Source of the DNA: Nannobrachium achirus
Taxonomy: Eukaryota > Chordata > Actinopteri > Myctophiformes > Myctophidae
NCBI GenBank assembly: GCA_963921795.1
Contig: OY997645.1
Span: 27,722,159 to 27,786,158, forward strand
Length of the DNA: 64,000 bases
Direction: 5' to 3'
In this document: positions 1-28,130 of the stretch, in pieces
Position numbering within the stretch: position 1 is the stretch's first letter
Layout: each line of letters begins with the position of its first letter
Notes under the pieces: generated by a model
What the model was told of the DNA's origin: nothing
Databases searched by the model: none
The model's input: the letters and a program-made list of their open reading frames with translations, nothing else
Program-made: the position numbers and the translations under genes

Positions 1-16590
<16,590 letters not shown>

Positions 16591-16941
16591 TTTGTAAAAC
16601 TAGATCAAAAGTTTACATGCGTGTGTGATGTGACTGCAGCGAAACACGTTGCAGCATAAACAACAAAAAAAGGGTCCACCGAATATAATCGTCCGGGTGA
16701 GCCTCATGCTCACTGCAATATAGTTCCGACTCCGAGTCCTGTTTTAAGAGGGACGTCGGATGTTCAGTAAAGTTTCTTTATTAATTGCAGACCAAAGCTG
16801 CCGGTCTCAAACATGTGTGTCAGCTGGGTGAGTTACATCAATATTATGTGCCCTTACACAATTTGTACCTGTCATCATGTGACAACATGGGCAACCAGTA
16901 CATGACATTTCCTTTACAAATTATGAAATGTATTTATGTAT
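16591..16941. other. Upstream region of urb1, promoter expected here
   Basis: Sequence 5' of the urb1 start codon on the minus strand. Some CpG-containing stretches are seen (AATCGTCCGGG, GTCGGATG), but there is no clear TATA box and I cannot place the transcription start or a 5' untranslated exon. No other gene is recognisable. Confidence 0.35.
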
Positions 16942-16944
16942 ATT

Positions 16945-17511
16945 AGGGGTGTAACGATACATTTTAATAGCGATTCGATACATATCACGATAATGGTTGA
17001 CGATACGATACATGGACGATATTGGTTCATTCATGGCGATACGATACGATTCGATTCAATGATTTAAAATCGATATAGTAACTATTTAGCAAAGAAATTA
17101 AATCTGTGTGAAAGGTGTGGATAGTGCATGTTTTTAAGGGAAACATGTATTATTATGGATATAAATAAGTAAACACAGTGATTATCTGCCAAATACATGG
17201 ACATTGTATATTGACAAACCTGCACCTTGACATGAACACAGGGATTAAACATATTTATCGATAGACCAGTGTAGCTATGGTATATGGAAAGGAAAAGTAA
17301 TTAAACCCCTCCTTTTCATGTTTTCTTCTTAAAAATGCTAAATACAATGCACAAGTAGGTAGTATCGATACAATCGATTCTTTGCACTGCCGATTCGATA
17401 CGATACAAAATAAAACAATACGATTCGATTTTAGCTGTTTTCATTTCAATATACTTCGATTTTTAAGTTAAAAACGATATTTCGATACAGTTACTATATC
17501 GTTACACCCCT
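16945..17511. mobile_element. Miniature inverted-repeat DNA transposon, GGGGTGTAACGATA termini
   Basis: Begins GGGGTGTAACGATAC and ends with its reverse complement TATCGTTACACCCC; the inverted match extends outward to ATTAGGGG / CCCCTAAT. The interior holds many CGATTCGATACGATAC-type degenerate repeats and no open frame. Probably hAT-like by its ends, but I found no clean 8-bp duplication. Confidence 0.7.
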
Positions 17512-17570
17512 AATGTATATGTATGTAGGCCTATGTATGTATGTATGTATGTACTGTATGTAGGCTAGCC

Positions 17571-17618
17571 CCATATAGAACCTCACCCGTCAACAGCGAC
17601 GGGTGAGGTTCTATATGG
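17571..17618. repeat. Perfect 21-bp hairpin
   Basis: Arms 17571-17591 (starting CCATATAGAACCTCACC) and 17598-17618 are exact reverse complements, with loop AACAGC. Flanked by GTAT and ATTG simple repeats and 23 bases from the LINE copy's tail. Confidence 0.9.
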
Positions 17619-17639
17619 AGGCCAATGTATGTATATATG

Positions 17640-17640
<1 letters not shown>

Positions 17641-17702
<62 letters not shown>

Positions 17703-18352
17703 GAATTTATTAGAAGTTTGCAATAGAAAAAAGTACATGACAGTACAGTTTCATGACAGTACAAATCACTGGTACAAAGTCAACTAAAAGGAGATCCTAG
17801 AAAGCCAGCCGAGGCTTATTTCCACAGGAACCACACTTTAAGTATAACATTGAAAGACAGACAGATAACATAGTACTTTATCTATAGGATAATATCAGTT
17901 TCAAAAGCATAACATCAAATACAAAGGCAGAAAAAAGGGTGGGGGGAGCATGGGGGCTTAGTCTATTTACAAGTCACGGGTAGCAGCCGCCTGAAGGTGA
18001 GTTTTCATACCAATTTTGAAGGAGGCTAGGGATTTGCTCTCCTTTAAGGCTTGTGGAAGGGCGTTCCACATGTTGATGGTATAGCAGGAGAACGAGTTAG
18101 AGCCTTGTTTAGTGTTAAATCTACGTTGATGATGATTAGTGGAGCTGCCTCTGGTGTTGTGATCGTGAACATCCTTGACCTTTAAGAAGTAGTTTGTCAG
18201 GTACATGGGTATCTTGGAGGTGTAGTGTATCTTGTACACCAGGCCCATTGCAAGATGCTGTACTCTGTCAGCTACTTTGAGCCACCCCACGCTTTCGTGG
18301 TGATGATTGGTAAGGTGGGTCTGAGGAGGAAGACCAAGCACAACCCTAATTA
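17641..18352 (-). mobile_element. 5'-truncated copy of the 53.4-kb LINE, with (CAAT)n tail
   Basis: Read on the minus strand, about 18341-17967 encodes the C-terminal ~124 residues of the LINE at 53442-54852, differing at about 5 positions, then a 3' untranslated part and an expanded CAAT tail (seen as ATTG at 17641-17701). The near identity means both copies are young. 5' truncation at about 18352 is typical of target-primed reverse transcription. Confidence 0.88.
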
Positions 18353-18421
18353 CTAGTGATGTATGTAATTAGTTACTATGTAATTAGTATGTATGTATGT
18401 ATATATATATATTGCATAGTT

Positions 18422-18423
<2 letters not shown>

Positions 18424-18461
<38 letters not shown>

Positions 18462-18480
18462 TAGACAGATAGATAGATAG
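18424..18480. repeat. (ACAG)n / (ATAG)n microsatellite
   Basis: Tetranucleotide run of ACAG changing to ATAG at its right end. Confidence 0.95.
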
Positions 18481-18579
18481 AATGTACTGTATCATATACC
18501 AGTAAGACGCCTAAGGGCGAAAATCTTGCGTCATCTCATCTGTTTTGGTCATCTGTCTTATGGAAGATGTCATCTGACA

Positions 18580-18780
18580 TCATACATTCCCTTTTATGCC
18601 CATATATGGATATCCATTTTATGCCCATATATGGAGATACCTGCTCTGAGTATCTGACATCACTGTGATGTCACCTGTGATGTCACAGTGATGTGTCAGC
18701 CTTTTATGCCCAGGCCTATATGGAGATTGCTGCTCTGAGTATCTGACAGTCAGGGGAACCACATGTGTCAGGTGTTTCAG
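18580..18780. repeat. Repeat with CCATATATGG boxes and an 18-bp palindrome
   Basis: Holds two GCCCATATATGGA motifs (about 18597 and 18625) and at 18657-18694 an exact fold-back with 18-nt arms (ACATCACTGTGATGTCAC) around CT. Related CATATATGGAGAT repeats occur near 36370, 47760-47975 and 48490, so this belongs to a dispersed family. Confidence 0.6.
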
Positions 18781-19104
18781 ACAGATAGACAGACAGAGAT
18801 ACGGTCAAGCTGTGACGGTTTGCATACTAGACTGCGACGTACGGTTGCAATAACAAAACATTTATGACCAAAATAAAACAAACATTGATTGATTCATTCT
18901 GGTAGAAGTAGGCCTATATAATACATGCAAATTGTAATGTTTTGCATTATATCTTTGAAGGTATGTTTTTTGGCTCCACTTTCTGTGAAATTACCACTTA
19001 ACATTACACACTGTAATGTAACTATATATTTTCACATAGGCCTATTTGCCATTGTCAAATTAAGTTGGCCTAATCAAAGCCACACTAAATGTGACTGTCG
19101 TAAC

Positions 19105-19581
19105 TTAAAGGAGTAGTTCACCCCCAAAATGACTTTTTTTCTATTGATTACTCATGCCATGGAGACTTGAGTTCAATAATAGTTTTAGTTTTCTGTTGCA
19201 TTCCTAAGAGAATGATTTGATTACAACCAGTAAGACTCCCTAATCGGGAGATAAGCGATCGTCAGGTCGCATACACAAACTTTAGAAGGCAATCGTAGCC
19301 AATCAGGAGGGAATATGGGAAATGGGACAGATCCATTTTGATGACAGGACTCTAGACATACTGTGTACCACTTTGTGTGATTTTAGGGCAAAATCTGTAG
19401 GAGCAGTGTCCAAAAATGTGTTTTGCTAAAATTGGCCTGATGGTGGTGCTAAATGGGACAGATCCATGTTGATGACATGACTCTAGACGCGGTACACGTT
19501 TAGGGCAAAATGAACTCAAGTCTCCATGGGGTGAGTAATCAATAGAAAAAAAGTCATTTGGGGGGTGAACTACTCCTTTAA
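19105..19581. mobile_element. TTAA-flanked MITE with ~70-bp inverted repeats
   Basis: Left end TTAAAGGAGTAGTTCACCC and right end its reverse complement GGGTGAACTACTCCTTTAA; the arms match for roughly 70 bases including ATGGAGACTTGAGTTCA. The TTAA target fits piggyBac or Kolobok type elements. The interior (19227-19490) is a piece of the TAGCGCCACC-type repeat, so it may be a compound insertion. Confidence 0.8.
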
Positions 19582-19667
19582 AGGGTAGCCCTACAATATA
19601 GTACATACACAGTGAAATTGGGTATAAAATAGGAATAAGAATCTAGCCAAATAGGAATCTAGACCAA

Positions 19668-19797
<130 letters not shown>

Positions 19798-21489
19798 TTT
19801 ACTGTGTATGAAGACCGACCGCCCATATCCATTATCTCCTATGCACTCCAATATCATTCTGACTTTTAACAAATATTACATTTATTTCCAGATAGATTTG
19901 GGGGTATGATTACAGTCTGAAGCTAATTTTAGTTTCCCCCCACTTTAGTTTTTTCTTTCTTTTTTTTCTCTCTTTCTTTCGTTCTTTTTTCCTTCTCCTT
20001 ACAATCCTTGTTTTAGTTTCAGTTAAGTACAGAGTAATACTTTTGGGAAAAGATATATTCTGCTCAGGCTGAGCAGACATACTTGTGGCTCAACACTGTA
20101 TTTAAAGTGTATAGTGGTTTCAAACCAAACTACAGCTGGTTCTCAGTTATTCTTTCAGTCAAAATGTTACAAAAACTGTACAAAACTTCAAAGTGATCAT
20201 GAAATGTTAGCCAACAAACAGCATGCTTTTAAAATAATGCAGTGACAGTGAATGATTATTTTATTTTTGAATTATAGACACAGTATAAGAGCAATTTTCT
20301 ATTGCCCAACACATAGTGACACCATGCAGCTTTAATGTGGTTAAGCAAATTAGAAACTGTACTTTAAACATGTATTGGCATAATAATTGTTCTATTAGGA
20401 GCATTAGTCTAATTGCAATTGTATTGCAATGGTAGAATTAATGGCGAGAATAATGCTCTCAGGAATAAAGGGGCAGAGGTGTGTTAGATGTCCTTTTCCC
20501 CTCCAGGTGCTGTTGAAGCATGTGACCACAAGAGGTCATTTCTGTTTGGGTTTCCCTCCTAAATTTGATTTGTAGCCACACTGACACAAAGCAGCCTTCC
20601 AGATGTATAACCATAAATTGCCATTCATGCACCTGGCCCATTATGGTCATATATCCATTGGGTGTTTTCTGAACAAGCTAAGAGTGCCACCTCTTATAAC
20701 AGTCACCTCTCCACATTAAGTATTATTCAGTTTCTTAACAAGGTAACTTGATGTGCAAGTAGCACCGCTGTGTTAGCACAGCCTTTGCAAAACCTGTCCC
20801 ACCAACATTTCACTGCTTGTGCCTGCATGAGTGAATAAACCCCTCTTGATTATTTTGATTCTAGATTCATGCGCACACCGGCCCTCTTACAGATGTCTAG
20901 CCATGCTATGCCTTGCTGTAAAAAGAGTGGTTAAAGTCTTAGACGTATTTAATGAGCTCTCACATTACATTTATTACAACTTTATAACATTGTGGTAATT
21001 TGACCATTTACTGTTTCTATAACCCATTGATATATTATTATATATATATTATATATACTATTTTCTTCCCCCCGATTTCCATCACATGGTGGTCATGTGA
21101 TGAAATACAATGTACTGTCTTAGCTCACTTAAAAGCCACACTAAAGGTGTGTGACTTTCTAGTTTTCATGAAGTATTACACTCTTGCTGTGAAAATGAGC
21201 TTCAAACAGTCCTTGTCTGACACCTGCACATGCCGTCTGAAGCTCGGTTCAGGGGGGGATTTGGGGTCAACACAGCCCTAACCTGGCAATAAAAATGTTC
21301 TCTGCTGTTTTAAACACAAAAGGCAATCATAATGGCACATGCTGTCCTGGATTAGAATCCAGAGATTTGGTGGCTATAGGTTTAACAACCTGGTTTATTC
21401 GCCCTTGGCTAAGCAGTCGTTTGAGTTTTTAATTAACAATAAAATATGTAGTAGTTATGTTTTGGTTGTACATTGGTTGGCAAATGATC
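19798..21489. other. Intergenic, nothing recognised
   Basis: AT-rich sequence with a T/C-rich tract near 19940-20010 and an AT repeat near 21030. No convincing coding frame, RNA gene or repeat family seen. Confidence 0.4.
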
Positions 21490-21573
21490 CCTGTCACCAG
21501 GGACGTGCTGGGCCCCTGATTCAGCCCGGGAAAAAGAGTTGGAGAGGCCCTCATTGCGCGCTATAGAGAGAGA

Positions 21574-24500
21574 GTGCTGAACAGAGTAAGAGCACCACCA
21601 CGGTCCAGACATCCGAAGGTTGTAGCAGCACGAGGCAGGATGGAGGAAGCACGACTCAACTTTGAGCGTGAACCAACAGAGGAGGGTCGCGAGACACTGA
21701 ACGAAGCCAAACCGTCTCTCTTCAGCACCTACGACACCATCAAAGGGGAGGAAGTGATGGAAAGTGTGCGAAGAGTACAGGCAGCGCAAGGTGAAAGGCA
21801 ATACGGGGAGGCCTGGAAGGTAATAAATGAGATGACAGGGCGGAAGAGGGCCAAGGAGGGCCAGGTTGAGGGACACAGCCCAGAAGAGAGAGTGGCAACA
21901 TGGTTCGACCACTTCCAAAGGCTCCTGGGAACATCAGTGGAAGAGGGAGAAGAGGAAAATATACCAGCAGTCCTCCAGGGCCTGAACATCGACGATGGAC
22001 CCTTCACAGTCAGCGAGCTCGCCAGGGCTAAATCCACCCTGAGAGAGGGAAAAAGCGCTGGGCCGGATGGCATACCCCCAGAGGTCTTGAAGAACTGCGA
22101 CCTAGACAACCTCATCCTAGACTTTTGCAACAATGCTCTACAGCACAACAAGCAACCTGAAATATGGTCTCTGTCTAACATCATCCCGGTGCCTAAAGCT
22201 GGGGACCTCTCAAAGCCAGACAACTACAGAGGCATCAGCCATTTTTCATTTCATTTCATTTTATTTCTTTATTTCGAACATTTAAAATTAGTATAAAAAG
22301 ACAAAGGAAATAAAAGGAAGATAAAAATAAAATACAAACTGCAACATAATTATATTGAAAAACATCCTTAAATTAAAGTTCATGTTCGAAAAAGGAGTAG
22401 GAAGAAGTTTGAACAACTTATCAAGTCCTACCCCCATCATTCATTTTCTTAAATAACAATCATCATGTTCATAATAAGGCTTCTGCCCCAGGGATATTCA
22501 CCCTGTATCAAACAACAAAAGAAAAAAAACAGCCTGAATCAATCAAGCCTAATATATACTCAATAGATCTTTTAGATCTCAACCAAATCTGCTGTATACA
22601 GCTATTCTAACCTATATCTATTAATTGTGTCCTTTTTGAACATCTGCTTGAAATTATTCCATGAAGCACTTAGCTTTAATTCATCTCTTAAATTGTTCCA
22701 CAAAATCACCCCTTTAACAGAAACACAGTGATGTTTTGCATTTGTCCTTACTAGTGGCTGACCAAACATACAGACCCCTCGCAAATCATAATGGCTCTCC
22801 CTTGCTTGGAACAACTTTTGGATGTTGTGGGGTAATAATTTGTATTCTGCTTTGTACATTAATTGAGCTGTTTTGAGATCAACCAGGTCTTTGAATTTGA
22901 GTGTTTTTAATGCAATAAAGAGTTGGTTTGTTGGTTCTCTATAGCTTGTTTTATTTACAATTCTTATTGCTCTTTTTTGTAGAAGGAATATCGGATTAGT
23001 GTTTGTTATGTATGCGTTTCCCCACACCTCCACACAGTATGTTATATATGGAAGTATAAAGGAACAGTACAACATGTATAGTGAACATTTATTTAAAAAT
23101 TCTTTCACCTTATAAAGTATGGCAAGTGACTTTACTATTTTAGTTTTTATATAATTTATATGAGACTTCCAACTTATTTTATTATCTATTATTACTCCAA
23201 GGAATTTGACTTCCTTCACTTCTTCAATTTCTATTCCGTTTATTGAGAGTTTTTTATTAGTGTTAATTATACGATTTCCAAATATTATATACTTAGTTTT
23301 ACTTAGGTTCAGTGTCAATATATTAGAATCAAGCCTGACATGTATCACTGCTAAGGTCTTCAACCGAATGATACTGAACAAGATACGGCATGCCATCGAC
23401 CCTCACCTGAGAGAGAACCAAAATGGTTTTCGAGAGGAGAGAACAACCGTAGCACAGATCCTGGCATTAAGGAGATTAATAGAGGAGGTGAAAAAGGACA
23501 ACCTAGCAGCTGTACTGTGCTTCATTGACTTCAAAAAGGCTTTTGATTCTATCCACAGAAGCAAGATGGTGAAGATCCTTGAGGCCTACAATGTCCCTCC
23601 CAACATTCTCCGGGCTATCGAGACCATGTACGCAAGAACAAGGGCCAAAGTGGTGACCCCAGACGGCAGCAGTGAGGTGTTTGACATCCGAGCTGGTGTA
23701 ATGCAAGGAGACACCCTAGCCCCCTACCTCTTCATCATAGTTCTGGATTATGCGCTCAGGAAAGCCATAGGTGGACGAGAACAAGAGCTTGGCTTCACGC
23801 TAACACCAAGGAGGTCAAGGCGGCATCCCGCAGTAGTTCTGACAGACCTGGACTATGCGGACGACATCAGCCTGCTCTCCGACAGCATGGAACAAGCACA
23901 AGAACTCCTGAACAGGGTGGAGATAGAGTGTGCCAAAGTTGGTCTCAGGCTAAATGCTAAGAAAACTGAGGTTATCACCTATAACCTACCTGATCACTCA
24001 CCTCTGACAACAACAGAAGGAGCTGTGTTGAAGGAAGTCAAGGACTTCAAGTACCTGGGTGCATGGGTCGACTCAACTGAGAAAGACCTCAAAGTAAGGA
24101 AGGCACTCGCTTGGAGGGCCCTGAACGGCATGAACAGTGTATGGAACTCTAGCCTCCCCCGCCAAATCAAACTTAGCTTCTTCTTTGCAACAGTGGAGTC
24201 TGTTCTCCTCTATGGCAGTGAATGCTGGACCCTGAAGCCAACCCTGCAGAAGTCTCTAAATGGGTGCTACACTAGAATGTTGCGTGCAGTACTCAACATC
24301 AACAGGAGCGCACATGTTACCAACAGGAGCCTGTATGAGGGAATACCAAGGGTAAGCGAGAAAATTGCCACCAGAAGAATGAGACTAGCAGGACACTGCC
24401 AAAGACACCAGGAGCTTCCAGCCAGCAAATTGGTACTGTGGGAGCCAACACATGGGCACCGGTCGCGAGGACGTCCCACAAGAACATACGTGGACATACT

Positions 24501-24605
24501 CAAGGAAGACGTAGGGACACAGAACACCAATGAGCTGGCCAGATGTATGGAGAACCGAGATGACTGGAAACAACGATGGAGGGCTCGTCTGAGGACGACC
24601 TAGAT
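21574..24605 (+). pseudogene. RTE-like LINE reverse transcriptase, split by an insertion
   Basis: Two frames, 21574-22239 and 23335-24603, are parts of one reverse-transcriptase protein of a 5'-truncated non-LTR element. The left part ends in the motif NYRGIS and the right part continues in the same frame with LTCITAKVFNR, the usual continuation. The right part has the palm motif FIDFKKAFD, GVMQGDTLAPYLF and the catalytic YADD (codons 23853-23864), then a C-terminal part with SEKIATRRMRLAGHC and a GRPTRTYVD ending. No endonuclease domain remains. A TAGA tail follows the stop at 24601-24603. I call it RTE-like from these motifs; a related clade is possible. No further stops are seen, so the interrupting insertion is the main lesion apart from truncation. 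Confidence 0.8.
22240..23334 (-). mobile_element. L2/jockey-like LINE 3' fragment inserted in the RTE-like LINE
   Basis: Minus-strand frame from 23334 to 22605 encodes the part of a reverse-transcriptase protein just after the catalytic box (LNLSKTKYIIFGN, VKFLGVIIDNKISW) through to the C-terminus (LFIALKTLKFKDLV, GVILWNNL). Its 3' end, at 22240 on the plus strand, is a TGAAA-rich tail. It is 5'-truncated and sits in the opposite direction to its host. Removal would rejoin the host frame at the serine codon 22237-22239; the triplet AGC recurs at 23332-23334 as a possible short duplication. Confidence 0.8.
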
Positions 24606-24782
24606 AGATAGATAGAGAGAGAGATCTCTCTATAGCGCTGCTGCTACTCAAAGATTTGCCATTTCAGATCACAACAAGTGACAAGCCAGTGGGCCAATTA
24701 CTGTAGATGAGTTATATTTCGTCGTTGTCGGGTGGAAACCTTGTATTGTTTTGTATTTATCATTTTAAAAATGATTTAAACT

Positions 24783-24826
24783 AGTGAAAACAGCCAATCT
24801 ACAAGCACGCCTCGCACCGCGAGGCT
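24783..24826. repeat. Partial palindromic hairpin (copy D)
   Basis: AGTGAAAACAGCCAATCTAC... left arm plus GC core (CCTCGC/GCGAGG) of the hairpin seen complete at 44854-44932, but the right arm is lost. Flanks on both sides (TTATCATTTTAAAAATGATT, TTTGAAACTTGGAGAT) are also shared with that copy. It lies in the right part of the hAT-like element. Confidence 0.6.
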
Positions 24827-25048
24827 TTGCTTTGCGAAAAAATGTATACATTTGAAACTTGGAGATACGAGGTTTCTGCCCGACAGTGACGATTTACTTT
24901 GTTGGCCGCCCAGCCCCCAAAATGGAACGAAGGCCGACATTTTATTTTTAATGTTTTCCTAATGGCCAGCCTGGACTGGCCGGGAATGAACCGGCCGTTT
25001 GGGAGTTGTCCCGCTTTTCCCAATGGCCAGCACGTCCCTGCCTGTCAC

Positions 25049-25724
25049 CCTTACACATCTGTTTGCAGGAGAGATGCATGGTCTGGTCACATGGTTGAAT
25101 CATATACAAAGACACAATGAAGCTTTTCATGATACTTCAGTCAAGGAACAAATTCCAAGTCAGAGGACCCCACCCAAAACATTCCCGTTCCCAACGTGTG
25201 TGTTTATGAAAATGTATTCCTGTTTAATATTGTTGTCTGTTCGGAAATGGTTTGTCTCCCTTGCAATATCACGTATTGCTCCGGGTCATTTGCAATTTTG
25301 TCATTGCCATGTCAACAGGTTCCATCTATTAGTCATTTCCTGCCTTAATTTGTATTGACCTTTGTAATTCAACTGAGGGACCTTTTGCTTCATGTATGAA
25401 TTAAATTGTTTATTAAACCATTGGACTCTCCTCATGGTGTTTTACACAATTGATGAAGCACAGCAGGAGTTAAACCAGCAGGACAACCTCATTCAGGACA
25501 TCGAAGAATATGCTTTTAGAGTTTAGAGGCTGTTGTTGCTACTGCTAGACACCATCAACATCAACGGTAGCATTTATTTCTGAAAAACCACAGTCAAAGA
25601 CAAAAAAGCAAGTTTATTCTGCAATGTCATTTCAGCCATAACCAAATACGATGGAGCGGCATTTCAGAAGAAGCGGTGTTGAGACTGGAAGGTTAGTTTA
25701 ACTCCCTGAACTGTCTGGGAAAAC
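25049..25724. other. Intergenic, nothing recognised
   Basis: No coding frame, RNA gene or repeat family identified between the hAT-like element and the following AC-rich tract. Confidence 0.4.
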
Positions 25725-26089
25725 ATGCGCACACACACGCACACACACACACGCACGCACGTATGCACACACACACACGCACGTACGCACACAGACACAC
25801 ACACACGCAGGCACAGTCGCACACACAGACACACACTCTCAATTCAATTCAAAGGGCTTTATTGGCAAGAGAAAACATATGTTTACAATGCCAAAACAGA
25901 AGTGTACACAATACAATAATACAATGCAATACAATCGGAAAAAACAAATATGTACAAGTAAAAGGAGTGTAACAGTTTTCATGCATCAAGGTTACATGCA
26001 GGCATAGCAGGGAATCGGGGATATACAGTATACAATGGTCTTTAAGGTGGTTGGGTTCCATTTGATATCCTTCTATCACAGCTCACACA

Positions 26090-26133
<44 letters not shown>

Positions 26134-26140
26134 CACACAT
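25725..26140 (-). repeat. AC-rich microsatellites around a LINE 3' tail
   Basis: Impure ACAC/ACGC tract 25725-25838, then on the minus strand a sequence ending in TTTGAATTGAATTGA (25841-26010), the usual 3' tail of a fish LINE, with the text TTGTAAACATATG and AATGCCAAAGCCC-like end. A second ACGC/AC tract is at 26085-26139. Confidence 0.6.
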
Positions 26141-27880
26141 CTGACACACCACTCTGTAACTACTCCAATGGAGCTGCAATGGTATTAGTGTCAGATCCCA
26201 GGTGGTGTAACTGTGTCCCAGTGCAGTTGCGCTAATTTGATTAAATAGCAAGTCATTTTCCAAATTTTTGTACATTTTAGATACTCAAACTCAATTTTGA
26301 AATACAGCAAAACGTCTAATTGTTGTATCTTTTCAACAATTGTCATATTACAGTAAGGCATGGCTGGCCTAGAACCAGGACATCATTTGTATGGTTATAT
26401 ATTCTTCGATTTGTAATAAAATGTGACAGAGATCAATTAATTGTTGGATTCACATTCAAGAAAAAGTTCCATTTTGTTTAGTAGCCAAATCTTTGTGCCA
26501 GTAAAATCTCAGTCTATAAGATGGCCTGTAGCCAGTATTCTTCCATGCATGCAGTGCAATCAGCTGTGTTGCCTCAATTAGAATCTGTTAGTGGAGTGTT
26601 CAGCTCTCCCAATGGGACCAAGCAGTGTTGGCCACTGGACTACAGAGGAAGCTGGAGTGGCACAGCTATGCAAGTCTTTTCCGGTCCATAAACGCCAGGT
26701 TTATTTTCGAAGTTCTGCCCTCGTGTGCTTCACTTCCTAAAATACTTTTCCTGCAAAACAAAAATGGAGGGTGTGCAAAAGCCTGTCACAACTCTGTAGG
26801 CCAGAGAGGAATGGGTTGGTCAGGCCTCAGCTCTGGGATCTGGTCGCAGGATGGTCATCAGCACAGAGAGGCTCTAGCCACATGTGGCTTGGGCAGAATC
26901 ATCATGTCAGCAAAGGGAAATGTTCCTGCCCTTCGGGCAATGGAAAAGAAAGTGGTTATTTATGGTGTGGGTTTTCCATGCCACAATGTGCTACAATACT
27001 CAACAAAGATATATGACTCAAATAGCATTTCAGCAAAGAAACATAGCAAAACATCACGTTGTTAAATCGATTAATATTGCTCCTTTGTTCATGCTGAGGT
27101 CTCAAAGCTTGAAAAGACTGACAGCCTTGTTTTTATTGCAAGGTCTCTGTCTGAAAGCACCTTTTCTTCCACATTATAAAGATAACTAGAGATGTGGTGC
27201 TGAAGTGTAATGTCTAGTGTACCGAAGTGTTTACTTACTCCAACAATGCTGGTAGCACTATTGGTTCTTGGTATGGATGCTGGGTGGCTTCCAAAGGGTT
27301 CCTCCCCACAGCTGAAGTCACTTTACCATGGCTGTTTGCACCACAGCCCACCACAGGCCCCTCTCTGAGGTTGCTACACTTCCGCTATGTGCTTCTCAGG
27401 CCTTCCTCACGATAACACTCAGCCCAAAGCTGCCGGGGGATCAAAGATCACCCCACGCCTAACAAACATCTAGACACTTGGCCTATCAGAAACATCTGGG
27501 AGTGGTTGGGTGCAGCTGTCGGCCCATGCCCACACCCTTACAGCCATTGGGACTCGGGCCAGATGTGTAGATCATCTCACGTAAGGTACAGATGTTTCTT
27601 TCCATCACCACAAGGAGAAGTATTGTAGGATGTTTTCTGAAGTCCCAATAAATTTAGACTGTTTGTGCTACACCCATATCAGGTTCAGTGCCTTGGGATA
27701 AGTGTGTGGCTTGCCGGTTTTCATTGCTCTATAAGCTGACCAAAACCAGTGCTTCTTCGATGACACATGAATAAAATAGAAATAAACATTATTGTGTATT
27801 TATGAATGCGTTAGTGCCAATCATCAAACTGTTACACTTAGTGTCATTATAATGACTAGAAGCTCGGGCGGCCGAGTGTC
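26141..27880. other. Intergenic, nothing recognised
   Basis: Apparently single-copy. A 146-codon open frame at 26625-27065 has no domain or composition suggesting a real protein. Nothing else supported. Confidence 0.4.
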
Positions 27881-27884
27881 TAGT

Positions 27885-28130
27885 CGGCGACGTAAGATAA
27901 TATTACCAGTAAGACTCCCTAATCGGGAGATACGGTCGCTTATCTCCCGATTATCTCCCGAAACTTTAGAAGGCAATCGTAGTCAATCAGGAGGGATTCG
28001 GGAATATGGGAAATGGGACAGATCCATGTTGATGACATGACTTTAGAGATACTGTGTACCGCTTTGCGTGATTTTAGGGCAAAATCTGTAGGAGCAGTGT
28101 TCAAAAACGTGTTTTGCAAAAATTGGTAAC
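27885..28130. repeat. Copy of the GCGCCACC-type dispersed repeat
   Basis: Closely matches 19227-19440: CAGTAAGACTCCCTAATCGG, GAAGGCAATCGTAG, GAATATGGGAAATGGGAC, TTTAGGGCAAAATCTGTAGG. It starts with a short inverted duplication of the GATAATCGGGAGATAA segment. Part of the family described at 57830-58790. Confidence 0.7.

Larger units (their letters stand above)
21498..25040. mobile_element. hAT-like element with 8-bp target duplication, carrying nested LINEs
   Basis: Ends are CAGGGACGTGCTGG at 21498 and its reverse complement CCAGCACGTCCCTG finishing at 25040. Both are flanked by the exact 8-bp repeat CCTGTCAC (21490-21497 and 25041-25048), the hallmark of hAT transposition. No transposase is recognisable, so it is non-autonomous. 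A LINE occupies about 21575-24632, leaving only about 490 bp of hAT sequence, which includes the half hairpin at 24783-24826. Confidence 0.85.

Noticed and set aside
21433-22223. Minus-strand frames of 161 and 164 codons
   Set aside because: Shadows of the RTE-like reverse-transcriptase frame on the plus strand.
26625-27065. 146-codon plus-strand frame
   Set aside because: No domain, no splice or promoter context, composition not protein-like; overlapping frames of similar length exist in other phases.
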